DNA of 64,000 nt, from assembly GCF_000245015.1 (NCBI RefSeq), contig NZ_JH600070.1, positions 2,433,804 to 2,497,803 on the forward strand. Reading direction: 5' to 3'. Source of the DNA: Beggiatoa alba B18LD. Lineage in GTDB: Bacteria; Pseudomonadota; Gammaproteobacteria; Beggiatoales; Beggiatoaceae. Made by a program: the position numbers and the translations under genes. This document shows positions 56,450-64,000 of the stretch, one piece after another (within the stretch, counting starts at the first letter, position 1; every line of letters starts with the position of its first letter). The notes beneath the pieces are model-generated. The model saw nothing but the letters and a program-made list of their open reading frames with translations, was not told the DNA's origin and did no database searches.

Positions 56450-56651
56450 TGTAACCTCCTAAAAAGCCGTGAATGTCAGCGGATTAAAACTGGTTTTGCT
56501 AAACCTGCATTCTTAATTTATCAAACAATTCAGGACATATTATGGGGTGCTATTTTTAGATTTGCAAGTCATGCGAGATGAAAAAATGGTTATATTTTCT
56601 GTGTGGTTATCTATCTATCTGTTGATAGATGGGGATGAATCATAACTTTTG

Positions 56652-59600
56652 TCAGTAAATGATACGTATATTTTTTTCACCTAGTAGGGTTTTTAACTGG
56701 GTGATAAGGGCATCATTTGGCTTAATTCGCCATGCTTGCCCTAGTTGAATATCCACTTTTGCATCATGACGCATATATTCAATCCAAATAGGGATTTGTC
56801 CTTGTCGGTGTGGGTTTAAAATCTCGATGAGTTGTTGCACTAAACCCGCATTTTTTGCTTGTTCAGGGTAGATATACATATTTAAACTGCGGGCACTGGT
56901 TTCACGGGCTTCTGCAAGGGTTTGTACGCTATTCGCGGTCATGCTGTAACCGCCCGTAAAATCATCGTCGCGGATTTCGCCTTCTGCAATTAATAAACTA
57001 TCTTTAGCTAATTTATCTTTTACCGCGTTATAAACTTCTGAATAGACAAGTACATCTAAACGTGCGGTGTTATCGTCTAAGGTTAAAGAAGCCATCCGCC
57101 CGCGTCGACTATTAATGGTTCGCACGCCAATAATTAAGCCTGCAACTTTCGTCGTTTGATATTTATCCGTTGGACGAATCGCTGATAAACGGGTAGGAAT
57201 TAGTTTGCTAAGTTCGTCTATATATTGATTAATCGGATGTCCGCTTAAATATAAGCCTAAGCTGTCTTTTTCCCCTTCTAAGCGTTCACTGTCTGACCAA
57301 TCGGGAACATCTACAAAAGGGGGGGCTTCTGGTTCATCAGCCGTTGCAACGGTGCTGCCACCCATGCCGAAAATATCGACTTGTCCTACGCTACTGTTAG
57401 CAACGTGTTTTTCTGCCAATTTAATCGCGGTATCTAAAGAGGCAAGCATCACCGCACGATTGGGTGCGAGTTTATCTAACGCGCCTGAACGAGTGAGGGC
57501 TTCTAAAACCCGTCGATTGGCTTTGCGTAAGTCAATACGGCGACAAAATTCAAATAAATCTTTAAATTTACCCTGTTGCCGTTCCTGAATAATGCCTTCG
57601 AGTGCGGCTTCACCGACACCTTTAATTGCACCTAAGCCGTAACGTATGGCTCGATTTTGGTCGTCGGTCACCGTAAATTTATATTCAGATTCATTCACAT
57701 GGGGCGGTAACACTTTTAAACCCATTTCTCGACATTCGTCGATTAACATCACGACTTTATCGGTGTTATCCATATCGGAGGAGAGCACCGCCGCCATAAA
57801 TGCGGCTGGGTGATGCGCTTTTAACCATGCGGTTTGATAAGAAACTAGCGCGTAAGCAGCAGAATGGGAGTTGTGTACGATGATGTCGTTAGCGATAAAA
57901 TTATGTGTGTTATCAACTTCTAAATCATAAGTCATCGCTTCGCCCGCAGGCTGAATACTGATAATTTCATCCCAGTCCAGATGATAATTCGAAAGTGGCA
58001 AGCTGTTGGTGCTTAATTGTTCGATAAGGGCATTAATAGACTCTAATCCCTGTAATTTCAAACAAAATTCTGTTTCTCGTGTTATCAATTGCGTCGGAAT
58101 GGCAAAGCGTAATAGCAAGTGTTGTAATTGTCGGGCAATGGTTTCAGAAATTAGATTGAATTCAAGTTGATTTAAGGCAAAGAGGGTGCAGTATTGGCGC
58201 AAAAATTGGGCAAGATGGGTTTTATTTAAGCGAAAAATAGGCGTGGGGAATGCGTCTGAAGTGGCGGCAAGCCAGTGTTTAATTCGTGTTTCATCTGCAT
58301 TTTCTTGTCCTGCAATGGGTAAATAGGCAGGTGTTGCAATGAGTTGTCCTAATTGTAGTTTTTCTAAGGCTTGCCAACCTTGATGCGTTAAAAAGGGATG
58401 ATTCGCGGTTGCGGTAATGCGTTTACCTGCTTTCGTGCTTAAGGTAAACACGGGTTTTATGCCGTTTTCCATCACGTGAGCGACGCGACTGTCTGCAATG
58501 GTTTGATTTGCTTGCAGGCTTAAAACGTGGCTTAACCCTGTTTGATATAGTTGCGCGATGGGGTGTAATTCCCCTGTTGCGGGGTCTGCTATTAAGGTTT
58601 CTCCGACTAGGCATTTATTAAAGCCGTAACCTGCGAATTTTTCGACTAAATCGAACACATAGCCCGCTGTATCCGCTTTTACCTGATTTTCTACCGCGCC
58701 ATCGATAAAACCTGCACGTTGCTTTGCCATTTCCTCTGGCTTTTTCTTCCCCATCGCACGGCGTAATAAGTCTGCACCACCGAGCGTGTAGCCTGATAAT
58801 ACTTGGGCAATTTGCATGACTTGTTCTTGATAGACAATAACGCCATAAGTAGGTTTGAGTATCGCAGCTAATCCGACGTTATCACTTAATTCTGGGTGTA
58901 AATATTCGATTTTTTCCCGTCCGTGTTTACGGTTAATAAAGTCGTCCACCATCCCCGACTGTAACGGGCCGGGACGGAAAAGCGCGACCAACGCAACGAT
59001 GTCTTCAAAGCAGTCAGGTTGCAGGCGTTTAATTAATTCTTTCATCCCACGCGATTCCAATTGAAACACGGCGGTTGTATTGGCTTTTTTCAGTAAGTCG
59101 TAAGTTGTGGCATCATCTAACGGAATCCGCATAATGTCTAACGGCGTTTCGGCATAGGTATTAATAATTTCCAACGCCCATTTAATAATGGTCAGCGTCC
59201 GCAAGCCTAAAAAGTCGAATTTGACTAAGCCTGCTTCTTCTACGTCGCCTTTGTCGAATTGGGTGACGAGTCCGCCTTCTTTTTCTTCACAATATAAAGG
59301 GGAAAAATCGGTTAGCACTGACGGTGCGATAACCACGCCCCCCGCGTGTTTGCCGACATTGCGCGTTAAGCCTTCTAACTTCCGCGCCATGTCTATCAAT
59401 TCGCGCACATCCTCTTCTTGCTCGTAACGACTGCGCAAGGTTTCTTCAACTTCTAAGGCTTTTTCTAAGGTAATACCAATTTCAAACGGAATCAGTTTTG
59501 CGATTTTATCTACAAAACCATAAGGATGGTCTAACACTCGTCCCACATCGCGCACGACCGCTTTAGCCGCCATCGTGCCATAGGTGATAATTTGCGATAC

Positions 59601-60872
59601 TTTGTCATGTCCATATTTATCAGCAACATAACGAATAACGGTATCGCGTCCTTCCATGCAAAAGTCAATATCAAAGTCGGGCATCGATACCCGTTCAGGG
59701 TTTAAAAACCGTTCAAAAAGTAAATCGTAGGGTAAAGGGTCTAAATCTGTAATTTTTAAGGCGTAAGCGACTAAAGAGCCTGCCCCTGAACCCCGCCCCG
59801 GCCCGACGGGGATATTGTTATCTTTTGCCCATTGAATAAAATCGGCGACAATTAAGAAATATCCAGGGAAACCCATCTTAATAATCACTTCTAATTCAAT
59901 TTGTAAGCGTTCATCATAGGGCTGGCGTTGTTGCGCGAATTCAGGTGAATTTTTATCGAATTGGCTTAATAAGCGTTCTTCTAAGCCTCGTGAAGCCTGC
60001 TCGCGGAAATATTCATCCATGTGCTTGCCTTCAGGAATCGGAAAAATCGGCAAGCAGGGTTTACCCAGTGATAATTCAATATTGCAACGTTGTGCAATGT
60101 GCCATGTATTTTCTATCGCTTCAGGAATATCGGCGAATAATTCCTGCATTTCTTCAGGGGTGCGCAAATACTGTTCGGGGCTGTAATGGCGTGGGCGGTT
60201 GGGGTCGGTAATTGTCCGCCCTTCATGAATACAAACGCGGATTTCATGCGCATCGAAATCATCGCGGGCTAAGAAACATACATCATTCGTGGCGACAACA
60301 GGCGTTTGTGTCGTTAAGGCTAAATCGACCGCTGCATGTAAATAATTTTCCTCATTTGTTCGCCCTGTCCGCATGAGTTCAATATAAAACCGATTGGGAA
60401 ATAAGGCTTGCCACGCCTGCAAATGTTGACGCGCTGCATTCTGATTACCTGCAATCAAGGCTTGCCCAATATTGCCTTGTAATCCACCTGATAAGGCAAT
60501 CAAGCCTTCTGTCGCATGGGCTAACCATTCCCAATGAATATAAGGCACTCCTTTTTGTTGCCCTTTTAGATAGGCATCAGACACTAAACGGGTTAAATTT
60601 TGATAGCCTTGTTTATTTTGGCATAACAATAAAATACGGGAGGTTTCACCCTGTGGATGTTGAATAAACGCATCAACGCCGACAATGGGCTTGATACCAG
60701 CAGATTGCGCGGTTTTAAAAAACTTCACTAAGCCGAATAAATTATTTAAATCAGTCACCGCAACAGCAGGCATACCCGCCTTATCTACGGCTTTAACCAG
60801 TCCTTTCAAACGGATAAGACTATCAACAAGCGAGTATTCAGTATGACAACGGAGATGAATAAAACAGGACAT
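56652..60872 (-). CDS. dnaE: DNA polymerase III alpha subunit DnaE, interrupted by an intein
   Basis: The replicative polymerase: PHP domain at the N-terminus (FIHLRCHTEYSLVDS), catalytic aspartates in PDFDIDF, the GRGSGAGSLVAYAL segment, tandem HhH and an OB domain near the C-terminus. A 248-residue intein is embedded in the conserved GYGFNK|SHSAAYAL motif (DNA 57870-58613). Without it the protein is about 1158 residues, like E. coli DnaE (1160). ATG 60872 is preferred to the TTG at 60893. Confidence 0.97.
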   Translation of the reverse strand: MSCFIHLRCHTEYSLVDSLIRLKGLVKAVDKAGMPAVAVTDLNNLFGLVKFFKTAQSAGIKPIVGVDAFIQHPQGETSRILLLCQNKQGYQNLTRLVSDAYLKGQQKGVPYIHWEWLAHATEGLIALSGGLQGNIGQALIAGNQNAARQHLQAWQALFPNRFYIELMRTGRTNEENYLHAAVDLALTTQTPVVATNDVCFLARDDFDAHEIRVCIHEGRTITDPNRPRHYSPEQYLRTPEEMQELFADIPEAIENTWHIAQRCNIELSLGKPCLPIFPIPEGKHMDEYFREQASRGLEERLLSQFDKNSPEFAQQRQPYDERLQIELEVIIKMGFPGYFLIVADFIQWAKDNNIPVGPGRGSGAGSLVAYALKITDLDPLPYDLLFERFLNPERVSMPDFDIDFCMEGRDTVIRYVADKYGHDKVSQIITYGTMAAKAVVRDVGRVLDHPYGFVDKIAKLIPFEIGITLEKALEVEETLRSRYEQEEDVRELIDMARKLEGLTRNVGKHAGGVVIAPSVLTDFSPLYCEEKEGGLVTQFDKGDVEEAGLVKFDFLGLRTLTIIKWALEIINTYAETPLDIMRIPLDDATTYDLLKKANTTAVFQLESRGMKELIKRLQPDCFEDIVALVALFRPGPLQSGMVDDFINRKHGREKIEYLHPELSDNVGLAAILKPTYGVIVYQEQVMQIAQVLSGYTLGGADLLRRAMGKKKPEEMAKQRAGFIDGAVENQVKADTAGYVFDLVEKFAGYGFNKCLVGETLIADPATGELHPIAQLYQTGLSHVLSLQANQTIADSRVAHVMENGIKPVFTLSTKAGKRITATANHPFLTHQGWQALEKLQLGQLIATPAYLPIAGQENADETRIKHWLAATSDAFPTPIFRLNKTHLAQFLRQYCTLFALNQLEFNLISETIARQLQHLLLRFAIPTQLITRETEFCLKLQGLESINALIEQLSTNSLPLSNYHLDWDEIISIQPAGEAMTYDLEVDNTHNFIANDIIVHNSHSAAYALVSYQTAWLKAHHPAAFMAAVLSSDMDNTDKVVMLIDECREMGLKVLPPHVNESEYKFTVTDDQNRAIRYGLGAIKGVGEAALEGIIQERQQGKFKDLFEFCRRIDLRKANRRVLEALTRSGALDKLAPNRAVMLASLDTAIKLAEKHVANSSVGQVDIFGMGGSTVATADEPEAPPFVDVPDWSDSERLEGEKDSLGLYLSGHPINQYIDELSKLIPTRLSAIRPTDKYQTTKVAGLIIGVRTINSRRGRMASLTLDDNTARLDVLVYSEVYNAVKDKLAKDSLLIAEGEIRDDDFTGGYSMTANSVQTLAEARETSARSLNMYIYPEQAKNAGLVQQLIEILNPHRQGQIPIWIEYMRHDAKVDIQLGQAWRIKPNDALITQLKTLLGEKNIRIIY
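57870..58613 (-). other. DnaE intein with degenerate homing endonuclease
   Basis: Begins with Cys (CLVGETLIADPATGELHPI, splicing block A). Block B is TATANHPFL with the TxxH motif. Block F/G reads TYDLEVDNTHNFIANDIIVHN, ending with the penultimate His and last Asn, followed by Ser in the extein. All splicing residues are in place. Between them, about 110-200, lies a shrunken endonuclease-like segment (IARQLQHLLLRFAIPTQL resembles the second half of LAGLIDADG enzymes) but I see no intact LAGLIDADG motifs. The 248 residues suit a splicing domain plus a decayed endonuclease. Confidence 0.93.
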
Positions 60873-60996
60873 GATGGCGGATATACAGGGCAAAAGAGGG
60901 GCGAATGATACGAGTTAGTTTAGCCTTTTTAAGCTGAATCCTGTAGTCTTTTAGTCAAGCAAGTTAAAAAACTTAGAGACTTAACAAGAGGATAAC

Positions 60997-61734
60997 ATGT
61001 TAGATTTCATCATCCCCGACTGGTCAGCTCCTGCCAATATCAAAGCCTATTGCACCACTCGTCAAGGCGGTTTCAGCCCTGTCCCTTATCACAGTTTTAA
61101 TTTAGGCGACCACGTGGGCGATAGTTTGGACACGGTCAACCGTAATCGAGCTTTATTGCGTGATAGCCTGCAATTACCCCGCGAACCGCTCTGGCTGAAA
61201 CAAGTACATGGCACACAGGTTGCGCAAGCAGAACAACCGCCTAGCGATGGCATTGCGGATGCATCAATGGCAAAGACTGCGGGCTATATTTGCGCCATTT
61301 TAACCGCTGATTGTTTACCTGTTCTTTTCTGTGACCGTGCAGGCACACGGGTTGCTGCTGCTCATGCAGGTTGGCGGGGCTTACTCAATGGGGTTTTAGA
61401 AAATACGGTGCAAGCCTTAGCCGTTCCACCTGAACAAATACTTGTCTGGTTAGGAGCGGGGATTAGTCAAGCCGCGTTTGAAGTGGGTTACGAAGTTCGC
61501 CGTGCGTTTGTAGAAAATCATCCCGATTCGGTGCAAGCATTCCAAGCAGGCAAAGATGCGCAACATTGGCAAGCAGATTTGTATGAACTCGCTCGTCAAC
61601 GCTTGCGACGCATAGGGATTACTGCCATTAATGGCGGAAATTTTTGCACTTATACACAACAACATCGCTTTTTTTCCTACCGTCGTGAATCGGTGACAGG
61701 CAGAATGGCAAGTTTGATTTGGATAGAAAAATAA
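60997..61734 (+). CDS. pgeF: Peptidoglycan editing factor PgeF (YfiH, multicopper-polyphenol-oxidase-like)
   Basis: 245 residues with the family's metal/active-site residues: His71 (KQVHGTQV), Cys106 (TADCLPVLFC) and His123 (AAHAGWRGLLNGV). E. coli PgeF removes misincorporated L-Ser from peptidoglycan precursors; related proteins act on purine nucleosides. The stop TAA (61732-61734) is flush with the R1 repeat that begins CCTGAGTTCGG. Confidence 0.92.
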   Translation: MLDFIIPDWSAPANIKAYCTTRQGGFSPVPYHSFNLGDHVGDSLDTVNRNRALLRDSLQLPREPLWLKQVHGTQVAQAEQPPSDGIADASMAKTAGYICAILTADCLPVLFCDRAGTRVAAAHAGWRGLLNGVLENTVQALAVPPEQILVWLGAGISQAAFEVGYEVRRAFVENHPDSVQAFQAGKDAQHWQADLYELARQRLRRIGITAINGGNFCTYTQQHRFFSYRRESVTGRMASLIWIEK

Positions 61735-61975
61735 CCTGAGTTCGGCGAGATTCTTTTAAAAAGACAACAGCTTGTCTGAATCAGGATTTTCAGGATTAAA
61801 AGATTGTCTGAATCAGAATTTTCAGAATTAACAGAATTTTTAGAATTAAAAAGACAAGAAAATTAAAAGAATAAAAAATTATGTTAATTCTGAAAATTCT
61901 GATTCAGACAAAAAAAGACCTACTAGAAAATTAATGCGAATCACGCTTTTTAATCCTGTGAATTCTGATTCAGAC
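61735..61975. repeat. R1 composite repeat, copy 7
   Basis: The left end is CCTGAGTTCGGCGAG followed by TTTTAAAAAGACAACAGCTT. The hairpin core is partly duplicated: two GTCTGAATCAG starts (61771 and 61804) and two AATTCTGATTCAGAC ends. Only the beginning of the terminator-like hairpin remains (AGACCTACTAG), and the right inverted end is missing. It fills most of the 361-bp gap before purT. Confidence 0.82.
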
Positions 61976-62095
61976 AGGTGTTAGGAGACAGTTAGCCCTT
62001 TATTAGGTTGTATTCGAAACGACAGACACAGGCTTTTCACATTCTTTGTTAAAATACACGTTATTTTCATCACAAAGATAAACAAGGGGAACATC

Positions 62096-63295
62096 GTGAA
62101 ATTAGGCACACCATTAAGCGCGACCGCTTTAAAAGTCATGCTCTTAGGCAGTGGCGAGCTTGGGAAAGAGGTTGTTATCGCGTTACAACGTTTAGGGGTT
62201 GAGGTCATCGCCGTTGACCGTTATCCAAATGCACCCGCGCATCAGGTCGCACATCGTTTTCATGTCATCGATATGACCAATCCGCAAGCCTTACGGGCGT
62301 TAGTCGAAGCGGAAAAACCCGATATTATCGTGCCTGAAATTGAAGCTATTGCCACTGATATGTTGGTGGAAATTGAAAAAGCAGGATTAGCCGAAGTTAT
62401 CCCCACAGCCCGCGCCGCACAAACGACGATGAATCGGGAACGCATTCGTGATTTAGCCGCTGATGTGTTGAAATTGCCAACTTCTCGCTATGCGTATGCC
62501 CATTCTGAAGCCGAATTACGCACACATATTGAAAGAATTGGTTTTCCTTGTTTTGTTAAACCAGTGATGTCTTCCTCTGGTAAAGGGCAGTCGATGTTAC
62601 ATAATCCCGCTGATATTCAGCCTGCTTGGGAACATGCCATGCGAGCAGGGCGGGTGAGTGGTGGCACGGTGATTGTTGAGGAGTTTATCGATTTTGAGTT
62701 TGAAATCACTTTATTAACCGTGCGTGCATTGAATGCGAAAGGGGAGATTGAAACTTATTTTTGCGACCCTATCGGGCATATTCAAAAACAAGGTGATTAT
62801 GTAGAAAGTTGGCAACCGCAAGCGATGAGTGCGACTGCGTTAAAAACGGCACAGGATATTGCGTATAAAGTCACGGAAAATTTAGGCGGACGCGGTATTT
62901 TTGGGGTGGAGTTATTTGTAAAAGGCGATAAGGTTTGGTTTAGCGAAGTAAGCCCACGCCCACATGATACGGGTATGGTGACGATGATAACCCAACAGCA
63001 AAATGAGTTTGAATTACATGCACGTGCGTTGTTGGGTTTGCCTGTTTCCACCACCTTGCGCAATATGGGGGCGAGCGCGGTAATTTATGGCGGTTATGAT
63101 AGCCCTGAAGGCTTGATTTATGAGGGAATTGAAGAAGCCTTGCGCATTCCTGATACGGATTTACGTTTATTTGGTAAACCTGAAGCTTTTATTAAGCGTC
63201 GTATGGGCGTTGCCTTAGCCATGGGGAAAACCGTGGAGGAAGCGAGAGAGCGGGCGAAGTTAGCGGCAAGTAAGGTGCGGACGGTGAAGCCGTAA
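62096..63295 (+). CDS. purT: Formate-dependent phosphoribosylglycinamide formyltransferase
   Basis: A GTG start behind GGGGAAC. The protein is an ATP-grasp enzyme: nucleotide-fold start ([19 protein letters not shown]), [14 protein letters not shown] for ATP and [12 protein letters not shown] near the metal site. PurT makes formyl-GAR in purine synthesis from formate and ATP. At 399 residues it matches E. coli PurT (392). Confidence 0.97.
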   Translation: MKLGTPLSATALKVMLLGSGELGKEVVIALQRLGVEVIAVDRYPNAPAHQVAHRFHVIDMTNPQALRALVEAEKPDIIVPEIEAIATDMLVEIEKAGLAEVIPTARAAQTTMNRERIRDLAADVLKLPTSRYAYAHSEAELRTHIERIGFPCFVKPVMSSSGKGQSMLHNPADIQPAWEHAMRAGRVSGGTVIVEEFIDFEFEITLLTVRALNAKGEIETYFCDPIGHIQKQGDYVESWQPQAMSATALKTAQDIAYKVTENLGGRGIFGVELFVKGDKVWFSEVSPRPHDTGMVTMITQQQNEFELHARALLGLPVSTTLRNMGASAVIYGGYDSPEGLIYEGIEEALRIPDTDLRLFGKPEAFIKRRMGVALAMGKTVEEARERAKLAASKVRTVKP

Positions 63296-63328
63296 AATGA
63301 TTATTCCGTTTTGTAGATAAAAGTGGTT

Positions 63329-63445
63329 ATCTGAATCAGGATTCGCAGGATTTAAACGGGTCATTCGCATCAATTTTTTTGTTTTAGGCGTTTAAATTTT
63401 GTTAATCCTGTCAATCAAGTTAATCCTGAAAAGTTTGATTCAGAT
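63329..63445. repeat. R1-like hairpin (partial copy)
   Basis: Starts ATCTGAATCAGGATT and ends with TTGATTCAGAT, with units like GTTAATCCTGN in the second arm. It lacks the terminal CTGAGTTCGG ends and the terminator-like hairpin. It is followed by the shared word TTGTTTAGCACTA (63459-63471) and by an R2 element, which together fill the 309-bp gap after purT. Confidence 0.7.
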
Positions 63446-63503
63446 GATTAGGTTTTATTTGTTTAGCACTAGTCAGAAATTTAATAAATCGCATAACTCA
63501 TTT

Positions 63504-63585
63504 TATAGCAAACGTATTATAAAACGATGCCGAGGACTGGCAGTCCTAACCTAAATTTAAATCACTTTATGATACGTTTACTATA
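63504..63585. mobile_element. R2 MITE-like element
   Basis: From TATAGCAAACGTATTATAA to GATACGTTTACTATA, 82 bp, with the central palindrome GGACTGGCAGTCC. It lies 19 bp before the glutaredoxin-like gene, so it probably overlaps that gene's promoter or leader. Confidence 0.88.
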
Positions 63586-63604
63586 TCTGCTTAGGTTGTG
63601 AATA

Positions 63605-63859
63605 ATGCATACGCCTGTTTTACCATTATTAACGGTTTATACCCGTGAAGGTTGCCATTTATGCATGGAGATGCAACAAGAACTTAGTCTTTTACAGCAA
63701 CGTTATTCTTTTACGGTGGAATATATCGACATTGATAACGATGTTGACCTAAAACAACGGTATAATACCCGCGTTCCTGTTTTAGCGGTGGGGGAAACAG
63801 AGTTGTGTTATTACTTCTTAGAAACAGAGAGCGTAGAGGCATATTTTAGGACGTTGTAA
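63605..63859 (+). CDS. Glutaredoxin-like (DUF836) small thiol protein
   Basis: 84 residues with a thioredoxin-fold start (LLTVYTREGCHLCMEMQQEL) carrying the redox motif CxxC as CHLC (Cys17, Cys20) and the cis-Pro region RVPVLAVGE. The family is the glutaredoxin-like DUF836 group. Partner and substrate are unknown. An R2 element lies just upstream, so its expression signals may come from the repeat. Confidence 0.88.
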   Translation: MHTPVLPLLTVYTREGCHLCMEMQQELSLLQQRYSFTVEYIDIDNDVDLKQRYNTRVPVLAVGETELCYYFLETESVEAYFRTL

Positions 63860-64000
63860 ATTCCGCTAGAATGCAACGATTTTTTGATATGGCAACTTGC
63901 AAATTCACTCAATCCGCATAACATGCGTTTCAATAGGGGTGTACTTTGCCAATGATGGGGTGAGTTTATCCCAATATAACGATTTAATAATCAATGATAG
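63860..64000. other. Trailing non-coding region
   Basis: No gene or repeat is recognisable in the last 141 bases. Confidence 0.4.

Noticed and set aside
1-64000. tRNA, rRNA, prophage or full insertion sequence
   Set aside because: No tRNA cloverleaf, rRNA-like sequence, phage structural gene or transposase was seen; only short non-autonomous repeats are present.

Overview
The window looks like a chromosomal segment of an AT-rich gammaproteobacterium. The lineage is inferred from gene content: a mrcA / pilMNOPQ divergent pair, E. coli-like DnaE, PurT, PgeF, YegQ/TrhP, Hcp and SCO1. Large PAS/c-di-GMP/two-component proteins, a LRR-Roc-COR GTPase, giant Ig-repeat lipoproteins and many short repeats would fit a Beggiatoa/Thiotrichales-type filamentous sulfur bacterium, but no marker gene here proves the genus. 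I see no rRNA, tRNA, CRISPR array, prophage or full insertion sequence.

Layout. 0.2-4.2 kb: outer-membrane barrel, cupredoxin-like protein and a PAS-GGDEF-EAL enzyme. 4.4-6.9 kb (minus): EF-hand protein, ECF sigma factor, anti-sigma factor and a membrane-anchored EF-hand/metal-sensor-like protein. 7.1-12.8 kb: a SWIM zinc-finger protein and a 1292-aa hybrid histidine kinase. 13.1-17.6 kb (minus): two exported unknowns (one GspC/PilP-like), a lipase-like hydrolase, a DHH phosphoesterase and a DUF455 ferritin-like protein. 17.7-22.3 kb: GNAT, GT2 glycosyltransferase, PstS-like binding protein and a PilJ-type chemoreceptor. 22.7-28.7 kb: TetR, SDR, homospermidine synthase, SCO1, a CobW GTPase and a FlgO-like lipoprotein. 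28.8-33.6 kb (minus): PBP1A, PlsY and two tandem paralogous lipoproteins. 33.8-44.7 kb: pilMNOPQ followed by an 1823-aa Ig-repeat lipoprotein. 45.3-49.3 kb: hcp divergent from a Crp/DNR-type regulator with a clear TTGAT-N4-ATCAA box between them, then a second Ig-like exported protein. 49.6-61 kb: TrhP, the ROCO GTPase, a TPR protein, a BI-1 family protein and a DnaE interrupted by a 248-aa intein. 61-63.9 kb: PgeF, PurT and a glutaredoxin-like protein.

The strongest non-coding signal is a set of three interlocking short repeat families. R1 is a composite element with ends CTGAGTTCGGCGAG, a long hairpin built of 9-nt units and a terminator-like hairpin. R2 is a 77-95 bp MITE-like element starting TATAG; two R2 copies sit inside R1 copies and can be read as filled sites with a duplicated TA. 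R3 is a 107-bp inverted repeat found twice. All copies lie downstream of genes, mostly in convergent gaps, and none lies in a divergent gap. Several genes take their stop codon from a repeat, so the repeats have shaped protein C-termini and probably transcript ends.

The genes mostly form envelope, surface motility, second-messenger signalling and stress functions. Type IV pilus assembly, the PilJ-like receptor, c-di-GMP turnover and Ig-like surface proteins would fit a gliding or attached lifestyle. Hcp and its regulator suggest nitrosative stress defence.
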